DNA from: Paraspadella gotoi | Taxonomy: Eukaryota; Chaetognatha | Length of the DNA: 64,000 bases | Direction of reading: 5' to 3' | NCBI GenBank assembly: GCA_051294375.1 | Contig: CM119270.1 | Location: 14,561,164 to 14,625,163 of the forward strand | In this document: positions 1-13,543 of the stretch, piece by piece | How the letters are laid out: each line of letters begins with the position of its first letter | Position numbering within the stretch: position 1 is the first letter of the stretch | Made by a program: the position numbers and the translations under genes | The notes under the pieces: model-generated | Told to the model about the DNA's origin: nothing | The model's input: the letters and a program-made list of their open reading frames with translations, nothing else | The model's database searches: none

Positions 1-70
1 GGCGCAATTTTTTTGCACATGACTGTATTTTTCATCACCCATCCAATATTCCGATGTTCATTTGTCTCAG

Positions 71-1141
71 CGCCTCATCCACGTCTCCCTCACGATGACC
101 GGCGTCATCTCCAGCCTCGCGTTGGGAGTTCTCTTCAACCTCTTCTACGTCGTCCTCGTCAGCGTCTGCAGCAACATCTTTCGCGATTCTGTGACCCTAT
201 CGACGCCAGTGGCCTTCGTCTTCTTGTTCGTCGGAGAGACGCTGTCCACTCTGCCGCTTGTTCCTATCGCCTGGGCCAATTGGACATTGAGGACGCCGCG
301 ACGTCTGGTGGTCTACGTCTTTCTCGGTCTCCTCATCAACGCCAGCTTTATCGCCTGGCGCGCCGCCGCCAACGCCTTGCCGCTCGGCGTCTTCTCCGCC
401 CTCGCCGGTTCCGGGATTCTCTACGCGCCGCTGATATCTGCGCTGCTTAATCGACACTGCGTCGGGGTTGTCGATCTCTGCGGCGTCGCCGCTGCGCTGA
501 TCGGGCTGCTGCTAACGACGCATCCGTCCTTTCTCTTCGAAGCCATCGATCTCGCAGACGAAGACGCCAAGCCCTCACCCGCCTACGCCTACTTACTCGC
601 CCTCTTCGTCGCTTGGGCCATGACTCTCTACCCTTTCCTCTTTGGAGCCACAGCCGACGAACACTGGTCCAACTTCCTCGTCCTCCGCCTGCTCTGCAGC
701 GCCGGCGTCGCCGCCGTCTGCTTCGGCGTTGCCGGTGGCGTCGAGGCCTTTGTCTCGGCCACGCCGGCGGCGTCCGGCGCCGTCGTCCTAGTTGGCGGCC
801 TCTCTACCATCTATCGTCTGGCGCAACAGGTCGGTTGCAAGGAATTTGAGGCGTTCGACCCGGGACACGCGGGGATGTTGGGCAACCTGATCAGCGTCGG
901 CATCATCCCCACCACGGCGTTGATGGCGGCAGCGTTTTTCGGGGAGACGATGACGAAGCTGGAGACGGTGGGCGTGGTGATCGTCTTCGTCGCCATCGTT
1001 GTCGTCACGGTGGCAAACGGAATGAGGAAGAGGATGGAAGAAGAGGAGGATAAACATGAGAAAGAAAAGGAAATAGAAAAACAAGAGTCGGATGAACAAA
1101 AGATCAAAGAAGAAGATAACAATTGGTTTTATGGAAAATAA
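71..1141 (+). CDS. EamA/DMT-family membrane transporter, 3'-terminal exon (partial gene)
   Basis: An open frame of 356 codons ends in TAA. It has no ATG near its left end. The frame enters through a pyrimidine-rich stretch ending TTTGTCTCAG at 70, so I read it as the last exon of a gene that starts left of the window. The product is very hydrophobic, with about ten membrane segments in two similar halves and a helix ending in a proline and short basic turn in each half. The C-terminal half has the EamA pattern of a proline-containing helix, then FFGE, then a glycine-valine-rich last helix. Family knowledge points to the drug/metabolite transporter superfamily, perhaps close to SLC35G, but the substrate cannot be told. 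After the last helix comes a charged cytosolic tail of about 40 residues rich in Glu and Lys. A damaged second copy lies at 9,135. The transporter call is firm and the subfamily is inference. Confidence 0.8.
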   Translation, partial: RLIHVSLTMTGVISSLALGVLFNLFYVVLVSVCSNIFRDSVTLSTPVAFVFLFVGETLSTLPLVPIAWANWTLRTPRRLVVYVFLGLLINASFIAWRAAANALPLGVFSALAGSGILYAPLISALLNRHCVGVVDLCGVAAALIGLLLTTHPSFLFEAIDLADEDAKPSPAYAYLLALFVAWAMTLYPFLFGATADEHWSNFLVLRLLCSAGVAAVCFGVAGGVEAFVSATPAASGAVVLVGGLSTIYRLAQQVGCKEFEAFDPGHAGMLGNLISVGIIPTTALMAAAFFGETMTKLETVGVVIVFVAIVVVTVANGMRKRMEEEEDKHEKEKEIEKQESDEQKIKEEDNNWFYGK

Positions 1142-1265
1142 TTTTGGATTCAGAAGAAAATTTCATTCGTCGCGTGGTAATTTTTCTTATTACTTACTTT
1201 TTTTTATCTGATTACTGCGTAATTTTAAATATTATAATCATTGATTAATCATGGATTCTTCGGAA

Positions 1266-1271
1266 AATAAA
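1266..1271 (+). promoter_or_regulatory. Probable polyadenylation signal of the transporter gene
   Basis: An AATAAA hexamer lies about 125 bases after the stop codon in AT-rich sequence. It is kept in the duplicate copy at 10,041-10,046. Confidence 0.5.
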
Positions 1272-1492
1272 ACTTGTAACTCTTTTTTTATTATCATTAA
1301 TTTTAAGTTATTTCCAATCATATTCCAAGCACTTTATCATCCCCGTGTTCCTAACTCTCTTCCTCCCTCTCACCCCAAGAGTTCATTGTCCCTACACCCT
1401 CTCACCCACGTTAAACTCTAATCAGTCTTTTCTCCCTCTCGATTCTTTACTTCGGCCGTGATTTTTGGCTCGCCAGATTTGTTGGTTTGTCC

Positions 1493-1604
<112 letters not shown>

Positions 1605-2188
1605 CTCCTTTCTTTCCCCCCCGGATGAAAGTCCGGTCCGGATCTGATTGGGACGGCGAGTCCGACCCCCGGATCTAATTAGCCCGCGCCTTGTTTAGCA
1701 TTCTTTATCGTCCTCGAGGATTTCGGGATCGAATCTCGAGAGATCAAGAGGCTGAGAGAGAAAAGAGAAGAAAGGAAAAAAAAAAGGACTGAAAATAAAA
1801 AGGAAAAAGGGAAAGAAAAAGGGAAAAAAAGAACGGAGAGAAAGAAAATAAAAAGAAAGGGAGAGAAAAACGAAGGAAGGAAAAGAGCAGAAAGTAAAGA
1901 AATACGAAATGGAACATAAAATGGAAGAAGGAATCACAAAGAATCAGTGAAAAATCTTTTGAAGTGACCGAGTTTGTACTAAGCGCAGAAAAATTCATGA
2001 GTACTTTGTAATATGAGTTAACCTGATCTGTATTATCATATGGCAGTGGCCCATAGGGTGAGTATTTTAAATACTTCAAAATAGTGAATAACATTGGAAT
2101 TGGGAAAGAGTGATCTTTTGTTTTTATTTGATGAAGCAAGTCAGCTTCTGAAACCGAGCCTTGGATCTTTGAGATTTGGTGTTAAGAG

Positions 2189-2294
<106 letters not shown>

Positions 2295-3276
2295 TTCGGG
2301 TTTTGTGGTTCGGCAGTAAATCAGGACAAAGGGAGGATCAGCAAATTAGAGGCGAGCGCGATTAGAATCTAATTTCAGGCTAAAGAAGAAGAAAGAAAGA
2401 GAGGGAGAGCTCGATAGAAAGCGAGATAGAAAGCAAGAAAGAAAGAAAAAAAAAAGAAAAGGAGCGTAGTGCCATTTGGAATCCGTGAGTCTCTACCCCA
2501 AAGTCCCCGTGAAAGTCTGTGAATTTCTGTGAAAGGGTTAAAAGGCCACCGCGCGCGGAAATAGTGAAAGGGGCAAAGATGACGCGCGGAACGAGAAAGC
2601 GGCGGCGGCGGCGACGACGGCGGCAGCGGCGACGACGGCGGCAGCGGCGGAGCGCACTTCCTCCGAAGATTATCCACCTGTTATTCAATTTATGTTTACA
2701 GCCAATCTACAAAGCAATAAAGCTCTCCGTGGGACCGCATACGACGGAGCAATTCTCGGGGAGGACGAAGGGGGAGGGCAGGAGGAAGAAGAGGAGGAGG
2801 AGGAGGAGAAGGAGGAAGAGGAGAACGACAAAAGGGCGAAGGCAGAAAGCGAAGGAGGAGACGGGGCTGCAAAGGAACGAGGAAGTGCAAAGAAAAGTCT
2901 GCGTGAAGCAAAGTTAATTAGGGAAGAAAAGTATTACATGTACAATGTCAATGTACATAAACAAACAAAACGACTGAACCAGTCAATCAAACACGTTTAA
3001 AGAAGCAGTATTTATTCCAGACTTAGATTATACTAGAATTCTCCGTAGTACTGCCTAAAAATTTTTTTTTTTTTTAAATTGAAAAGTACCGAATACGTAC
3101 GCATAATACAATAAAAAGTAACCCTAACATAAAAAGTATGATGATTCCCGCAAGTGACAAGTGGTTTTGTTGCTTGTCAAAGCGAGAGCGAGTTGAGCTC
3201 TTTTGCGCAGTCGGAAACTCGCGATGATAATTGAATGACAAACCTGCGGGCGACGCGTTCCAAAATGGGCGCCCAT

Positions 3277-3279
<3 letters not shown>

Positions 3280-3354
<75 letters not shown>
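3280..3354. repeat. (GA)n microsatellite
   Basis: A perfect dinucleotide tract inside the CpG-rich segment. The duplicate lies near 12,131-12,206 and is interrupted. Confidence 0.95.
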
Positions 3355-3356
<2 letters not shown>

Positions 3357-3889
3357 GCTTAAAATGGATTCGCGTAAAAATGTTTGTTTACCATCGCGTT
3401 TACGAGCCGAGGTTATAGGGGGCGGAAGCGTGTAGCGCGTGTAGCAGCGGCGGAGGAAGGCAGGGTGGAAACGGTGGTGCCCGGAGTGGAGCTTTTGTGA
3501 TGAATGAATTTTGAAGATCTAGAAGTTTTATCGTACTTTCATTAAGAAGTATATTTTGCTACATCCTTTAAAAACATGGGAGGTTACAGTTCCTTCCACT
3601 GAAAAGAACAGTTGCGTTTTCTACCAGGTTTTGAATTTATTTCAATTTTCTCTGCTCACACCGTCAATCCGTCATACATTAATAACAAATACAACAGCAC
3701 CCATACATCGGAAAAAGATTTATCTGTAGCGGCATTATCGTCGATGTCCCCCACACACAGTCACACACACATTCAAACTCGATCGTAAAAAGAAAAAAGA
3801 AATTTCCCTTCCAAACGATCGCTCCATTTCGCTTCACAAAGAAATTCTATTTTCATCCCCAAAAAACTGACAGTGATATAATTCCAACG

Positions 3890-4002
<113 letters not shown>

Positions 4003-4723
4003 TCGAAAAAAATGTGTAAAGTACAGTGTAAATCAAACAATATTGCGTTTTCACGAGAATATAACCAGAGGCGGAAAAAAAAGCGTCATTTTCTGCTCTT
4101 GAATCACAAATGAAAAAAGTGAAGAGACGTCACAAATCATAAGATCACAATACAAAAGTTTCGATGGGATTCTTTTTTTTTTATTTTTCATTTTGCGAAA
4201 CACAATTATCTTTCCCCTTTATACTTTTTTACCACCTCTTCTTTTTTTCAACCTTTTTCTTCTTTCCCTTTTTACTTTTCTACCTTCCCTCCCTCTCTCT
4301 CTTTCTCCACCTTTTAATTTCATCTTACATCTCTTCCTACACCCGTTACAACTTCCTACAACTCGTCATTCTTCTCACGCCATCGGCATCCCTTCCTCAC
4401 CCTTCAGCCCTCAACATCCCTTACCTTCGTACTTCGAGGACCACTCCGCTTTCTTCCACTTCTTCCAAGGCGGTCCGCACGTAGGCACTTGGGGCCATAA
4501 TCACCCATACAACTCCAAGGCAATATGGACTCTCTTTTCCCCCGAGCGGTNNNNNNNNNNNNNNNNNNNNNNNNNGGAGTCGAAGGTCTCTCCCCCCCTG
4601 CCTCCCCCCTCGGTTTTGTCCCCCCCCACTTCTTTCCGCCGCAAAAGGCCCCGAATAAAATCGTGAAACGCAAAAGTTTTAAAGGAGAAAAAGACATTTT
4701 TTTTTTCAGTTTTGAAGAGTTTT

Positions 4724-5369
4724 TTTAGATTTGGGAGGTTAGACTAGGAGGAAAGGGGGGTGAGGGAGATTTAATTAGAACGGAAAGGGAACGATAAACG
4801 TATCTATAAATAATGGAATTAATGAATATAATATTATAATTTTTAATTTATCATAATTCAAATATTTAAATTATATAACCCAATGTTGCTCAATCGACTA
4901 CATGAATGATTTAAAAATATTAAAATTCAAATTAAAATAAACTGAGGCATGACGCTCATCAACTTCAATGATTTTACTTACCTATTATTATTTTAGTTTT
5001 ATTTTTTAGCTTAGGACCTCACACGTTTCGATTCGTTTCACTTAAGTCTGATTGGGTCCATCCTAATTGAATTGTGGTTGAAACCAATCTCGATTGTGGC
5101 TAAATAAAAAATGAAATCCCGCAAATTCGTTTTTTTGTCTTTGAGAGTAACTTTGGGAGATGTTTTGTTAATGTATAACAATACAAACTAGCCATTTGTT
5201 CTCCAATTTTAAATGTTTTCACTGTCCACAGAGAGTACGACGCGCATCCCCTCATACTACAGTGGTCGTGACTCGTAGCGAGCGATGCCCGACCCTTTTT
5301 AATTTTTTCATATTGCTTTCACGTTTTTTATGTCTGGATGGGCAGGGACGACGAGACGACGCGACGACC

Positions 5370-5406
<37 letters not shown>

Positions 5407-5699
5407 ACGACGACCATCGATGATGGATGCTTCGTGTTTTCGGTTCGACGATCAAAAAACGTCGCCGCTTTTTTAAAATATGTTTAAGCGAGATGAGAGA
5501 GAGAGAGAGAGAGAGCAGGAGAGAGAGAGAGAGGAGAGTGACGAAAAGGAGAAGATGAGTTAGATAGAAGAGCCAAACGTCGGCAGAAGACTGAGTGCAG
5601 CACAACACTACGCAATTCCGAGAGAGAGGCGGGAGAGAACTAGTAGAGGTAGAGCAAGCCTATGAAGAGGGAAGAGAGATTACGAGAGAAAAAAAGATT

Positions 5700-5746
<47 letters not shown>

Positions 5747-6778
5747 CGAAAGAAAAAAAAAAAAAAAAGGAAAAAGAAAAAATGGAAAAAAGAAAAAGAT
5801 GAGAAGGGGGGGGTCTAGGACGGCACTAGGAAAAAGGACATTCGCCCCAAGACTTTTTTGCTGAGCTTTTTTCAAATTTTTTTTTATACGTAGATTTTTT
5901 GCGTGTTGGCTGAAACATACTAATACGTCGTGGCCGGGGCACGCAAATAACGACGTTCGCACGCAGGATAGGAGCGCTAGAGCGCTTGCAGGATGTTGAG
6001 GCATACAATATTTTGATATATAATTCGTTTTGATTATACATTTTAATGCCAAATCCAAGATTAAAGCTTTCTATAAAAACATATTAGTCTCTTATCCCAC
6101 ATTGTCAATAAAAATTCTCCGAATAAACCAGCAAGAATTGTATAAAGCCAAAAAAATAAATAAAAGCAATAAGGAAATAATGATATATGAATAATTATAT
6201 TAGTATTGGTCCGCTACCAGATTTTCATATTAAAAAATCTACCAATGGAAGCAAAAAATAGAAAAATCGCCGTTTTGAGCGCCAAGAAAATTTTCTAGGA
6301 AAACTACGCCGCTAAAAATATCCAGATGAGATGGAAACCGTTGGAAAACCGACAGAGCGGTCGAAGCGCATGAATTAACAAACTCGCCCATGAGCGAGAA
6401 GTGAGACTCAGACACAAGAGAGAGAGAGAGAGATAGAGAGGAGATAAGAGAGATGAGAGAGAGAGAGAGAGAGAGAGAAGAGAGAGAGAGGAGAAGAGAG
6501 AGAAAGAGAGAGAGAGAGACGAGAGAGAGATGAGAAAGAGAGAAGCGCGAAGAGATAGAGAGAGAGAGAGAGACAATGAGAGAGAGATCGAGAGAGAGAG
6601 AGTTCAGTGGCCAGCCAACCTACTCGTATACAAATAGTCTTACTTTACTCCCTGCGTTTCTTCTCTCCCACATGTGAACGAAAAAAAAAAAGGTTGAGGT
6701 AGCGTTGACGCCAGGCCGGTTATCCCTCCTGCCCTTTAAACCACCCATTCACCCTCCCCCCCCTCTCCCCTTCCTTCC
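4724..6778. repeat. Direct repeat block B, copy 1 (no visible difference from copy 3)
   Basis: About 2,055 bp of AT-rich DNA matches 13,544-15,598 with a constant offset of 8,820 and no difference that I could find. The match includes a 42-base poly-A run at 5,703-5,744, a GAC trinucleotide run at 5,371-5,404 and several interrupted (GA)n tracts. A third, indel-rich copy is at 7,579-9,109. I see no gene; open frames here translate the simple repeats. Confidence 0.9.
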
Positions 6779-7578
6779 TTCCAGCCCTTTACTCCGCGGG
6801 TCACGGAATCCAATTTTCAGGGTCTTTTGTTTATGAACGGGGCATGTTTATGGGATTTATAGGCGATTAGCTATTGATGCAAATTTAATTGCGAAAAAAA
6901 TCAAGCCTTCCTAGAAAAAATCGATAGGCTAGAGGCTCGCAGCTGTTTTTATTAGAATTGACAAAAAGTGGTGTGTTGTTTTCGTGAACTCGGAGAGAGA
7001 AATCCGGATTATTCTCAAGTTTTTCAAGAGTATTTTTTTTCTCAGCAAAATCATTCAATCAATATTGTGGGTTATTTATTTAGATAGTTAAAATGTTTTA
7101 TTGAGAGTTATGTTTTGTAGGTGAGAAGAATTTGAAAAAAGAGGAAGAGGTCGAGAAAAGATAAGGAATAGGAGGTAAGTAATCGTATTGTGGAAGGTTT
7201 TGAAGATTACCTCATAAAAGAGATAAATGAGTATGTTGTAAATATTATAATTCAAAGAGATCGGAGACGGCACGTAAGAAAAAACTGTGTCCAAGCAGAA
7301 GGTTTACATAAAAAAATTGAAAGAGAATAGAAACCAGCTTTTGTCATTATTGTTATTTTAGATTAATTGACTTAAATTTACAAACATTATGATCTCTATC
7401 TCAAATTGAGGAAGAATGATGGGTAAAAAATTATTTCATCTTGGTTCTCGGTTACAACTATTAAAGGTTATCCGTTTAAAATTTTGTTTTATAATATTAA
7501 TATTTTTTTGCATTTTAATAATACCCATATGGTTCTAAAATACAATTGTAAGAGAGCAGATAATATCGAAGCGTGAGT
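6779..7578. other. AT-rich intergenic DNA, nothing recognised
   Basis: About 800 bp of AT-rich sequence. Its first 110 bases match 15,599-15,687 with many indels; the rest has no second copy in the window. No gene, RNA or mobile element is apparent. Confidence 0.6.
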
Positions 7579-9109
7579 ATTTTTTTAGAATTTGGGAGGG
7601 TTAGACTAGGAGGAAAGGGTGAGGGAGATTTAATAAGAACGAAAAGGGAACGATAAACGTATCTATAAATAATGGAATTTAATGAAATATAATATTATAA
7701 TTTAATTTATCTAAATTCAAATATTTAAATTATATAACCCAATGTGCTTCAATCGACTACATGAATGATTTAAAAATTATTAAAATTCAAATTAAAATAA
7801 CTGAGGCATGACGCTCATCAACATCATATTTACTTACCTATTATTATTTAGTTTTTATTTTTAGCTTAGACCTCACACGTTTCGATTCGTTTCACTTTAA
7901 GTCTGATTGGGTCCATCCTAATGAATTGTGGTTGAACCAATCTCGATTGTGGCTAAATAAAAAATTAAATCCCGCAAATCGTTTTTTTGTCTTTGAGAGT
8001 AACTTTGGAGATGTTTGTTAATGTATAACAATACAAACTAGCCATTTGTCTACCAATTTTAAATGTTTTCACTTCCACAGAGAGTACTACTCGCTCCCCT
8101 TACTACAGTGTCTGTGACTCGCTAGCGAGCGATGCCGACCCTTTTAATTTTTTCATATTGCTTTCACGTTTTTNNNNNNNNNNNNNNNNNNNNNNNNNNN
8201 NNNNNNNNNNNNNNNNNNNNNNNNNNNNNNNNNNNNNNNNNNNNNNNNNNNNNNNNNNNNNNNNNNNNNNNNNNNNNNNNNNNNNNNNNNNNNNNNNNNN
8301 NNNNNNNNNNNNNNNNNNNNNNNNNNNNNNNNNNNNNNNNNNNNNNNNNNNNNNNNNNNNNNNNNNNNNNNNNNNNNNNNNNNNNNNNNNNNNNNNNNNN
8401 NNNNNNNNNNNNNNNNNNNNNNNNNNNNNNNNNNNNNNNNNNNNNNNNNNNNNNNNNNNNNNNNNNNNNNNNNNGAGAGAGAGAGAGAGAGAGTAAAGGC
8501 AAGCTATGAAGAGGAAAAAGATAAGAAAGATAAAAAAGGACGAACAAAAAAGAAAAAAAAGGAAGAAAAAGAGAAAAGATGAGAAGGAAAAGACATTCGC
8601 CCCAAGATTTTTGCTGATTTTCAAATTTTTTATACGTATTTTTGCGTGTGGCAGAACGTGGGTGCACGCAAATAACGGACGTCGCACGCTAGAGCGCTGC
8701 AGATGTTGAGGCATTCAATATTTGATATATATCGTTTGAATATACTATTTTAATGCCAATTCCAAGATGTAACGCTTTTCTATAACTATTAGGTCTCTTA
8801 TCCCACATTGTCAATAAAAATTCTCCGAAATAAACCAGAAGATTGTATAAAGCCAAAAAAAAATGAAAGCAATAAGACAACAATGATATATGGTTAATTG
8901 TATTTATATTGGTCGTACCAATTTCATATTAAAAAACTACCAATGGAGCAAAAAATAGAAAATCGGTTTTGAGGACGAAAATTTTCTAGGAAAACTACGC
9001 GCTAAAAATTCCAGAGGAGATGGAAACGTGGAAACGACAGAGCGTCGACAGCGCATATAAAACTCGCCCATGAGCGAGAAGGAGACAGACACAAGAGAGA
9101 GAGAGAGAG
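7579..9109. repeat. Direct repeat block B, copy 2 (indel-rich)
   Basis: This follows copy 1 from about 4,724 to 6,430 in the same order but with many one- and two-base gains and losses. It has a shortened poly-A region and a 301-N gap at 8,174-8,474 that covers the GAC and GA repeat part of copy 1. It ends in a (GA)n tract at a 25-N gap (9,110-9,134), and the broken transporter copy starts straight after. Confidence 0.85.
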
Positions 9110-9134
9110 NNNNNNNNNNNNNNNNNNNNNNNNN

Positions 9135-9917
9135 GGCCGCCGCCAACGCCTTGCCGCTGCTCGCGTCTTCTCCGCCCTCGCCGGATTCCGGGATTCTTCT
9201 ACGCGCCGCTGATATCTGCGCTGCTTGAATCGACACTGCGTCGGGGTTGTCGATCTCTGCGGCGTCGCCTAGCGCTGATCGGGCTGCTGCTAACGACGCA
9301 TCCGTCCTTTCTCTTCGAAGCCATCGATCTCGCAGACGAAGACGCCAAGCCCTCACCCGCTACGCCTACTTACTCGGCCCTCTTCGTCCGCTTGGGCCAT
9401 GACTCTCTACCCTTTCCTCTTTGGAGCCACAGCGACGACCACTGATCCAACTTCCTCGTCCTCCGCCTGCTCTGCAGCGCCGGCGTCGCCGCCGTCTGCT
9501 TCGCGTTGCCGGTGGCGTCGAGGCCTTTGTCTCGGCCACGCCGGCGGCGTCCGGCGCCGTCGTCCTAGTTGGCGGCCTCTCTACCATCTATCGTCTGGCG
9601 CAACAGGTCGTGCAAGGAATTTGAGGCGTTCGACCCGGGACACGCGGGATGTTGGGCACTGATCAGCGTCGGCGATCATCCCCACCACGGCGTGATGGCG
9701 GCAGCGTTTTTCGGGAGACGATGACGAAACTGAGACGGATGGGCGTGGTGCATCGTCTTCGTCGCCATCGTTGTCGTCACGGTTGGCAAACGGAAATGAG
9801 GGAAGAGGATGGAAGAAGAGGAGGATAAACATGAGAAAGAAAAGGAAATAGAAAAACAAGAGTCGGATGAACAAAAGATCAAAGAAGAAGATAACAATTG
9901 GTTTTATGGAAAATAAT
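9135..9917 (+). pseudogene. Second, frame-broken copy of the transporter terminal exon
   Basis: This matches the transporter exon from base 361 to its stop. It has more than a dozen single-base insertions and deletions, often in short homopolymers or CpG-rich words, and these throw the frame repeatedly. The C-terminal charged tail and stop are still legible. The 5' part of the exon is absent because a 25-N gap and an unrelated (GA)n tract precede it. Indels outnumber substitutions and affect coding and noncoding DNA alike, so an unpolished duplicate contig is more likely than a true pseudogene. Relaxed decay of a tandem copy remains possible. Confidence 0.8.
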
Positions 9918-10271
9918 TTTGGATTCCAGAAGAAAATTTTATTCGTCGCGTGTTATTTTTTCTTATTACTTACTTTTTTTATCTGATTACTGCGTAATTT
10001 TTAAATATTATAATCATGATTAATCGTGGATTCTTCGGAAAATAAAACTGTAACTCTTTTTTTTATATCATTAATTTTAAGTTTATTTCCAATCATATTC
10101 CAAGCACTTTATCATCCCCGTGTTCCCTAACTCTCTTCCTCCCTCTCACCCCAAAGAGTTCATTGTCCCTAACACCCTCTCACCCACGTTAAACTCTAAT
10201 CAGTCTTTTCTCCCTCTCGATTCTTTACTTCGGCCGTGATTTTTGGCTCGCCAGATTTGTTGGGTTTGTCC

Positions 10272-10312
<41 letters not shown>

Positions 10313-11070
10313 TCTCTCTCTCTCTCTCTCGTCTCTCTCTCTCTCTCTCTCTCATCTCCTCTCTCTCTCTTCTCTCTCATCTTGCTCCTTCTTTCCCTCC
10401 GGATGAAAGTCCGGTTCGGATCTGATTGGGACGCGAGTCCGACCCCGGATCTAATTAGCCCGCGCCTTGTTTAGCATTCTTTATCGTCCTCGAGGATTTT
10501 CGGGATCGAATCTCGAGAGATCAAGAGGCTGAGAGAGAAAAGAGAAGAAAGGAAAAAAAAAAAAGGACTGAAAATAAAAAGGAAAAGGGAAAGAAAGAAG
10601 GAAAAAAGAACGGAGAAGAAAGAGAAAAAAAAGAAAGGGAGAGAAAAACGAGGAAGGGAAAAGAGCAGAAAGTAAAGAAATACGAAATGGAACATAAAAT
10701 TGGAAGAAGGAATCACAAAGAATCAGTGAAAAATCTTTTGAAGTTGACCGAAAGTTTGTACTAAGCGCAGAGAAAAATTCATGAGTACTTTGTAATATGA
10801 GTTAACCTGATCTGTATTATCATATGGCAGTGGCCCATAGGGTGATTTTAAATACTTCCAAAATAGTGAAATAACATTGGAATTGGAAGAGTGATCTTTT
10901 GTTTTTATTTTGATGAAGCATAGTCAGCTTTTCTGAAACCGAGCCTTGGATCTTTGAGATTTGGTGTTAAGAGAATGGAGGGAGAGAGAGAGAGAGAAAG
11001 ATAGAGGAGAAGAGAGAGAGAGAGAGAGGAAGAGAGAGAGAGGGAGAGAGAGAGAGAGATGGGGAGCGAG

Positions 11071-11112
<42 letters not shown>

Positions 11113-13543
11113 AGAGAGAGAAAGAAATTTCGGGTTTGTGTTCGGCAGTAAATCAGGACAAAGGGAGGATCAGCAAATTAGAGCGAGCGCGCATCTAGAA
11201 TCTAATTTCAGCTAAGAAGAGAAAGAAAGAGAGGAGAGTCGATAGAAAGCGAGATAGAAAGCAAGAAAGAAGAAAAAAAGAAGAAAAGGAGCGTAGTGCC
11301 ATTTGAATCCGTGAGTCTCTACCCCAAAGTCCCCGTGAAAGTCTGTGAAATTTCTGTGAAAGGTTAAAAGGCCACCGCGCGCGGAAAATAGTGAAAGGGG
11401 CAAAGATGACGCGCGGAACGAGGAAGCGGCGGCGGCGGCGGACGACGGCGGCTAGCTGGCGACGACGGCGGCAGCGGCCGGAGCGCACTTCCTCCGAGAT
11501 TATCCGACTGTCTATTCAATATGTTAAGAATTCTTTTACCCAAAAAAAAAAGCAATAAAAGCTCTCCGTGGACCGCATACGACGGAGCAATTCTCGGGGA
11601 GGACGAAGGGGAGGGCAGGAGGAAGAAGAGGAGGAGGAGGAGGAGAAGGAGGAAGAGGAAACGACAAAAAGGGCGAAAGGCAGAAAGCGAAGGGAGGAGA
11701 CGGGGCTGCAAAGGAACGAGGAGTGCAAAGAAAAGTTCTGCGTGAAGCAAAGTTAATTAGGGACGAAAAGTATTACATGTACAATGTCAATGTCATAACA
11801 AACAAAAACGACTGAACCAGTCAATCAAAACACGGGTTTAAAGAAGCAGTATTTATTCCGACTTAGATTTATACTAGAATTCTCCGTAGTACAATTGCCT
11901 AAATTTTTTTTTTTTTTTTTTTAATTGAAAAGTACCGAATACGTACGCATAATACAATAAAAAGTAACCTAACATAAAAAGTATGATGATTCCCGCAGTG
12001 ACAAGTTGTTTTGTGCTTGTTTCAAAGGCGGAGGCAAGCAGTTGAGCCTTTTGCGCAGTCGGAAAAGCTCGCGATGATAAATTGAATGACAAACCTGCTG
12101 GCGACGCGTTCCAAAATGGGCGCCCATAGAAAGAGAAGAGAGAGAGAGAGAGAGAGAGAAGAGAGAGAAGAGAGAGAGAGTGAGGAGAGAGAGAGAGAGA
12201 GAGAGCGGCTTAAAATGGATTCGCTAAAAATGTTTGTTACCATTCCGCGTTTACGAGCCGAGGTTATAGGGGGCGGAAGCGTGTAGCGCGTGTAGCAGGG
12301 CGGAGGAAGGCAGGGTGGGAAACGGTGGTGCCCGGAGTGGAGCTTTTGTGATGAATGTATTTTGAAGATTAGAAGTTTTATCGTACTTTCATTAAGAAGT
12401 ATATTTTGCTACATCCTTTAAAAACATGGGAGTTACAGTTCCTTCCCTGAAAAGAACAGTTGCGTTTTTCTACCAAGTTTTGAATTTATTTCAATTTTTC
12501 TGCTCACCCCGTCAATCCGTCATACTATTAATAACAAATACACAGCACCATACCATCGGAAAAAGATTTATCTGTAGCGCATTATCGTCAATGTCCCCCA
12601 CACACAGTTCACACCACACATTCAAACTCGATCGTAAAAAGAAAAAAGAAATTTCCCTTCCAATACGATCGCTCCATTTCGCTTCACAAAAAATTCTATT
12701 TTTCATCCCCAAAAAAAAACTGACAAGGAATAAAATTCCACGCCAACGAGAGAGAGAAGAGAGAGGAGAGAGAGAGAGAAAGACGAGAGAGAGAAGAGAG
12801 AGAGAAGAGAGAAGAGAGAGAGAGAGGAGAGGATGAGGATGAGGAAAAAAAAAAAAATGTGTAAAGGTACAGTGTAAATCAAACAATATTGCGTTTCACG
12901 AGAATATAACCAGAGGCGGAAAAAAAAAGCGTCATTTTCTGCTATTGAATCACAAATGAAAAAAAGTGAAGAGACCGTCCAAATCATAAGATCACAATAC
13001 AAAAGTTTCGATGGGATTCTTTTTTTTATTTTTCATTTGCGAAACACAATTATCTTTCCCCTTTATACTTTTTTACCACCTCTTCTTTTTTCAACCTTTT
13101 TCTTCTTTTCCCTTTTTACTTTTCTACCTTCCCTCCTCTCTCTCTTTCTCCACCTTTTTTAATTTCATTCTTACATCTCTTCCTACACCCGTTACAACTT
13201 CCTACATCTCGTCATTCGTTCTCACGCCATCGGCATCCCTTCCTCACCCTTCAGCCCTCACATCCCTTACCTCGTACTTTTCGAGGACCACTCCGCTTTC
13301 TTCCACTTCTTCCAAGGCGGTCCGCACGTAGGCACTTTGGGGCCATAATCACCCATACAATCAAGGCAATATGGACTCTCTTTTCCCGAGCGGGGAGTCG
13401 AAGGGTTCTCTCCCCCCCTGCCTCCCCCCTCGGTTTTGTCCCCCCCCACTTCTTTCCGCCGCAAAAGGCCCCGCAATAAAATCGTGAAACGCAAAGTTAA
13501 AGGAGAAAAAGACATTTTTTTTTTCAGTTTTTGAAGAGTTTTT
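9918..13543. repeat. Direct repeat of 1,142-4,723 (indel-rich copy of the transporter flank)
   Basis: The order of features is the same as in the first copy: AATAAA at 10,041, then CT, GA, CGG, GAG and GA runs. Small indels are dense and all microsatellites are interrupted. The 25-N gap of copy 1 (4,551-4,575) is bridged here by continuous sequence at about 13,395, which shows that the gap has essentially no length. No gene is seen. Confidence 0.9.

Noticed and set aside
2519-3000. Arg-rich and Glu-rich frames of about 100-130 codons
   Set aside because: Built from CGG and GAG trinucleotide runs. Neither frame is kept in the duplicate at 11,400-11,760.
5252-5608. Minus-strand frame with a Val run
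   Set aside because: It reads a GAC repeat and GA tracts; no splice sites or family resemblance.
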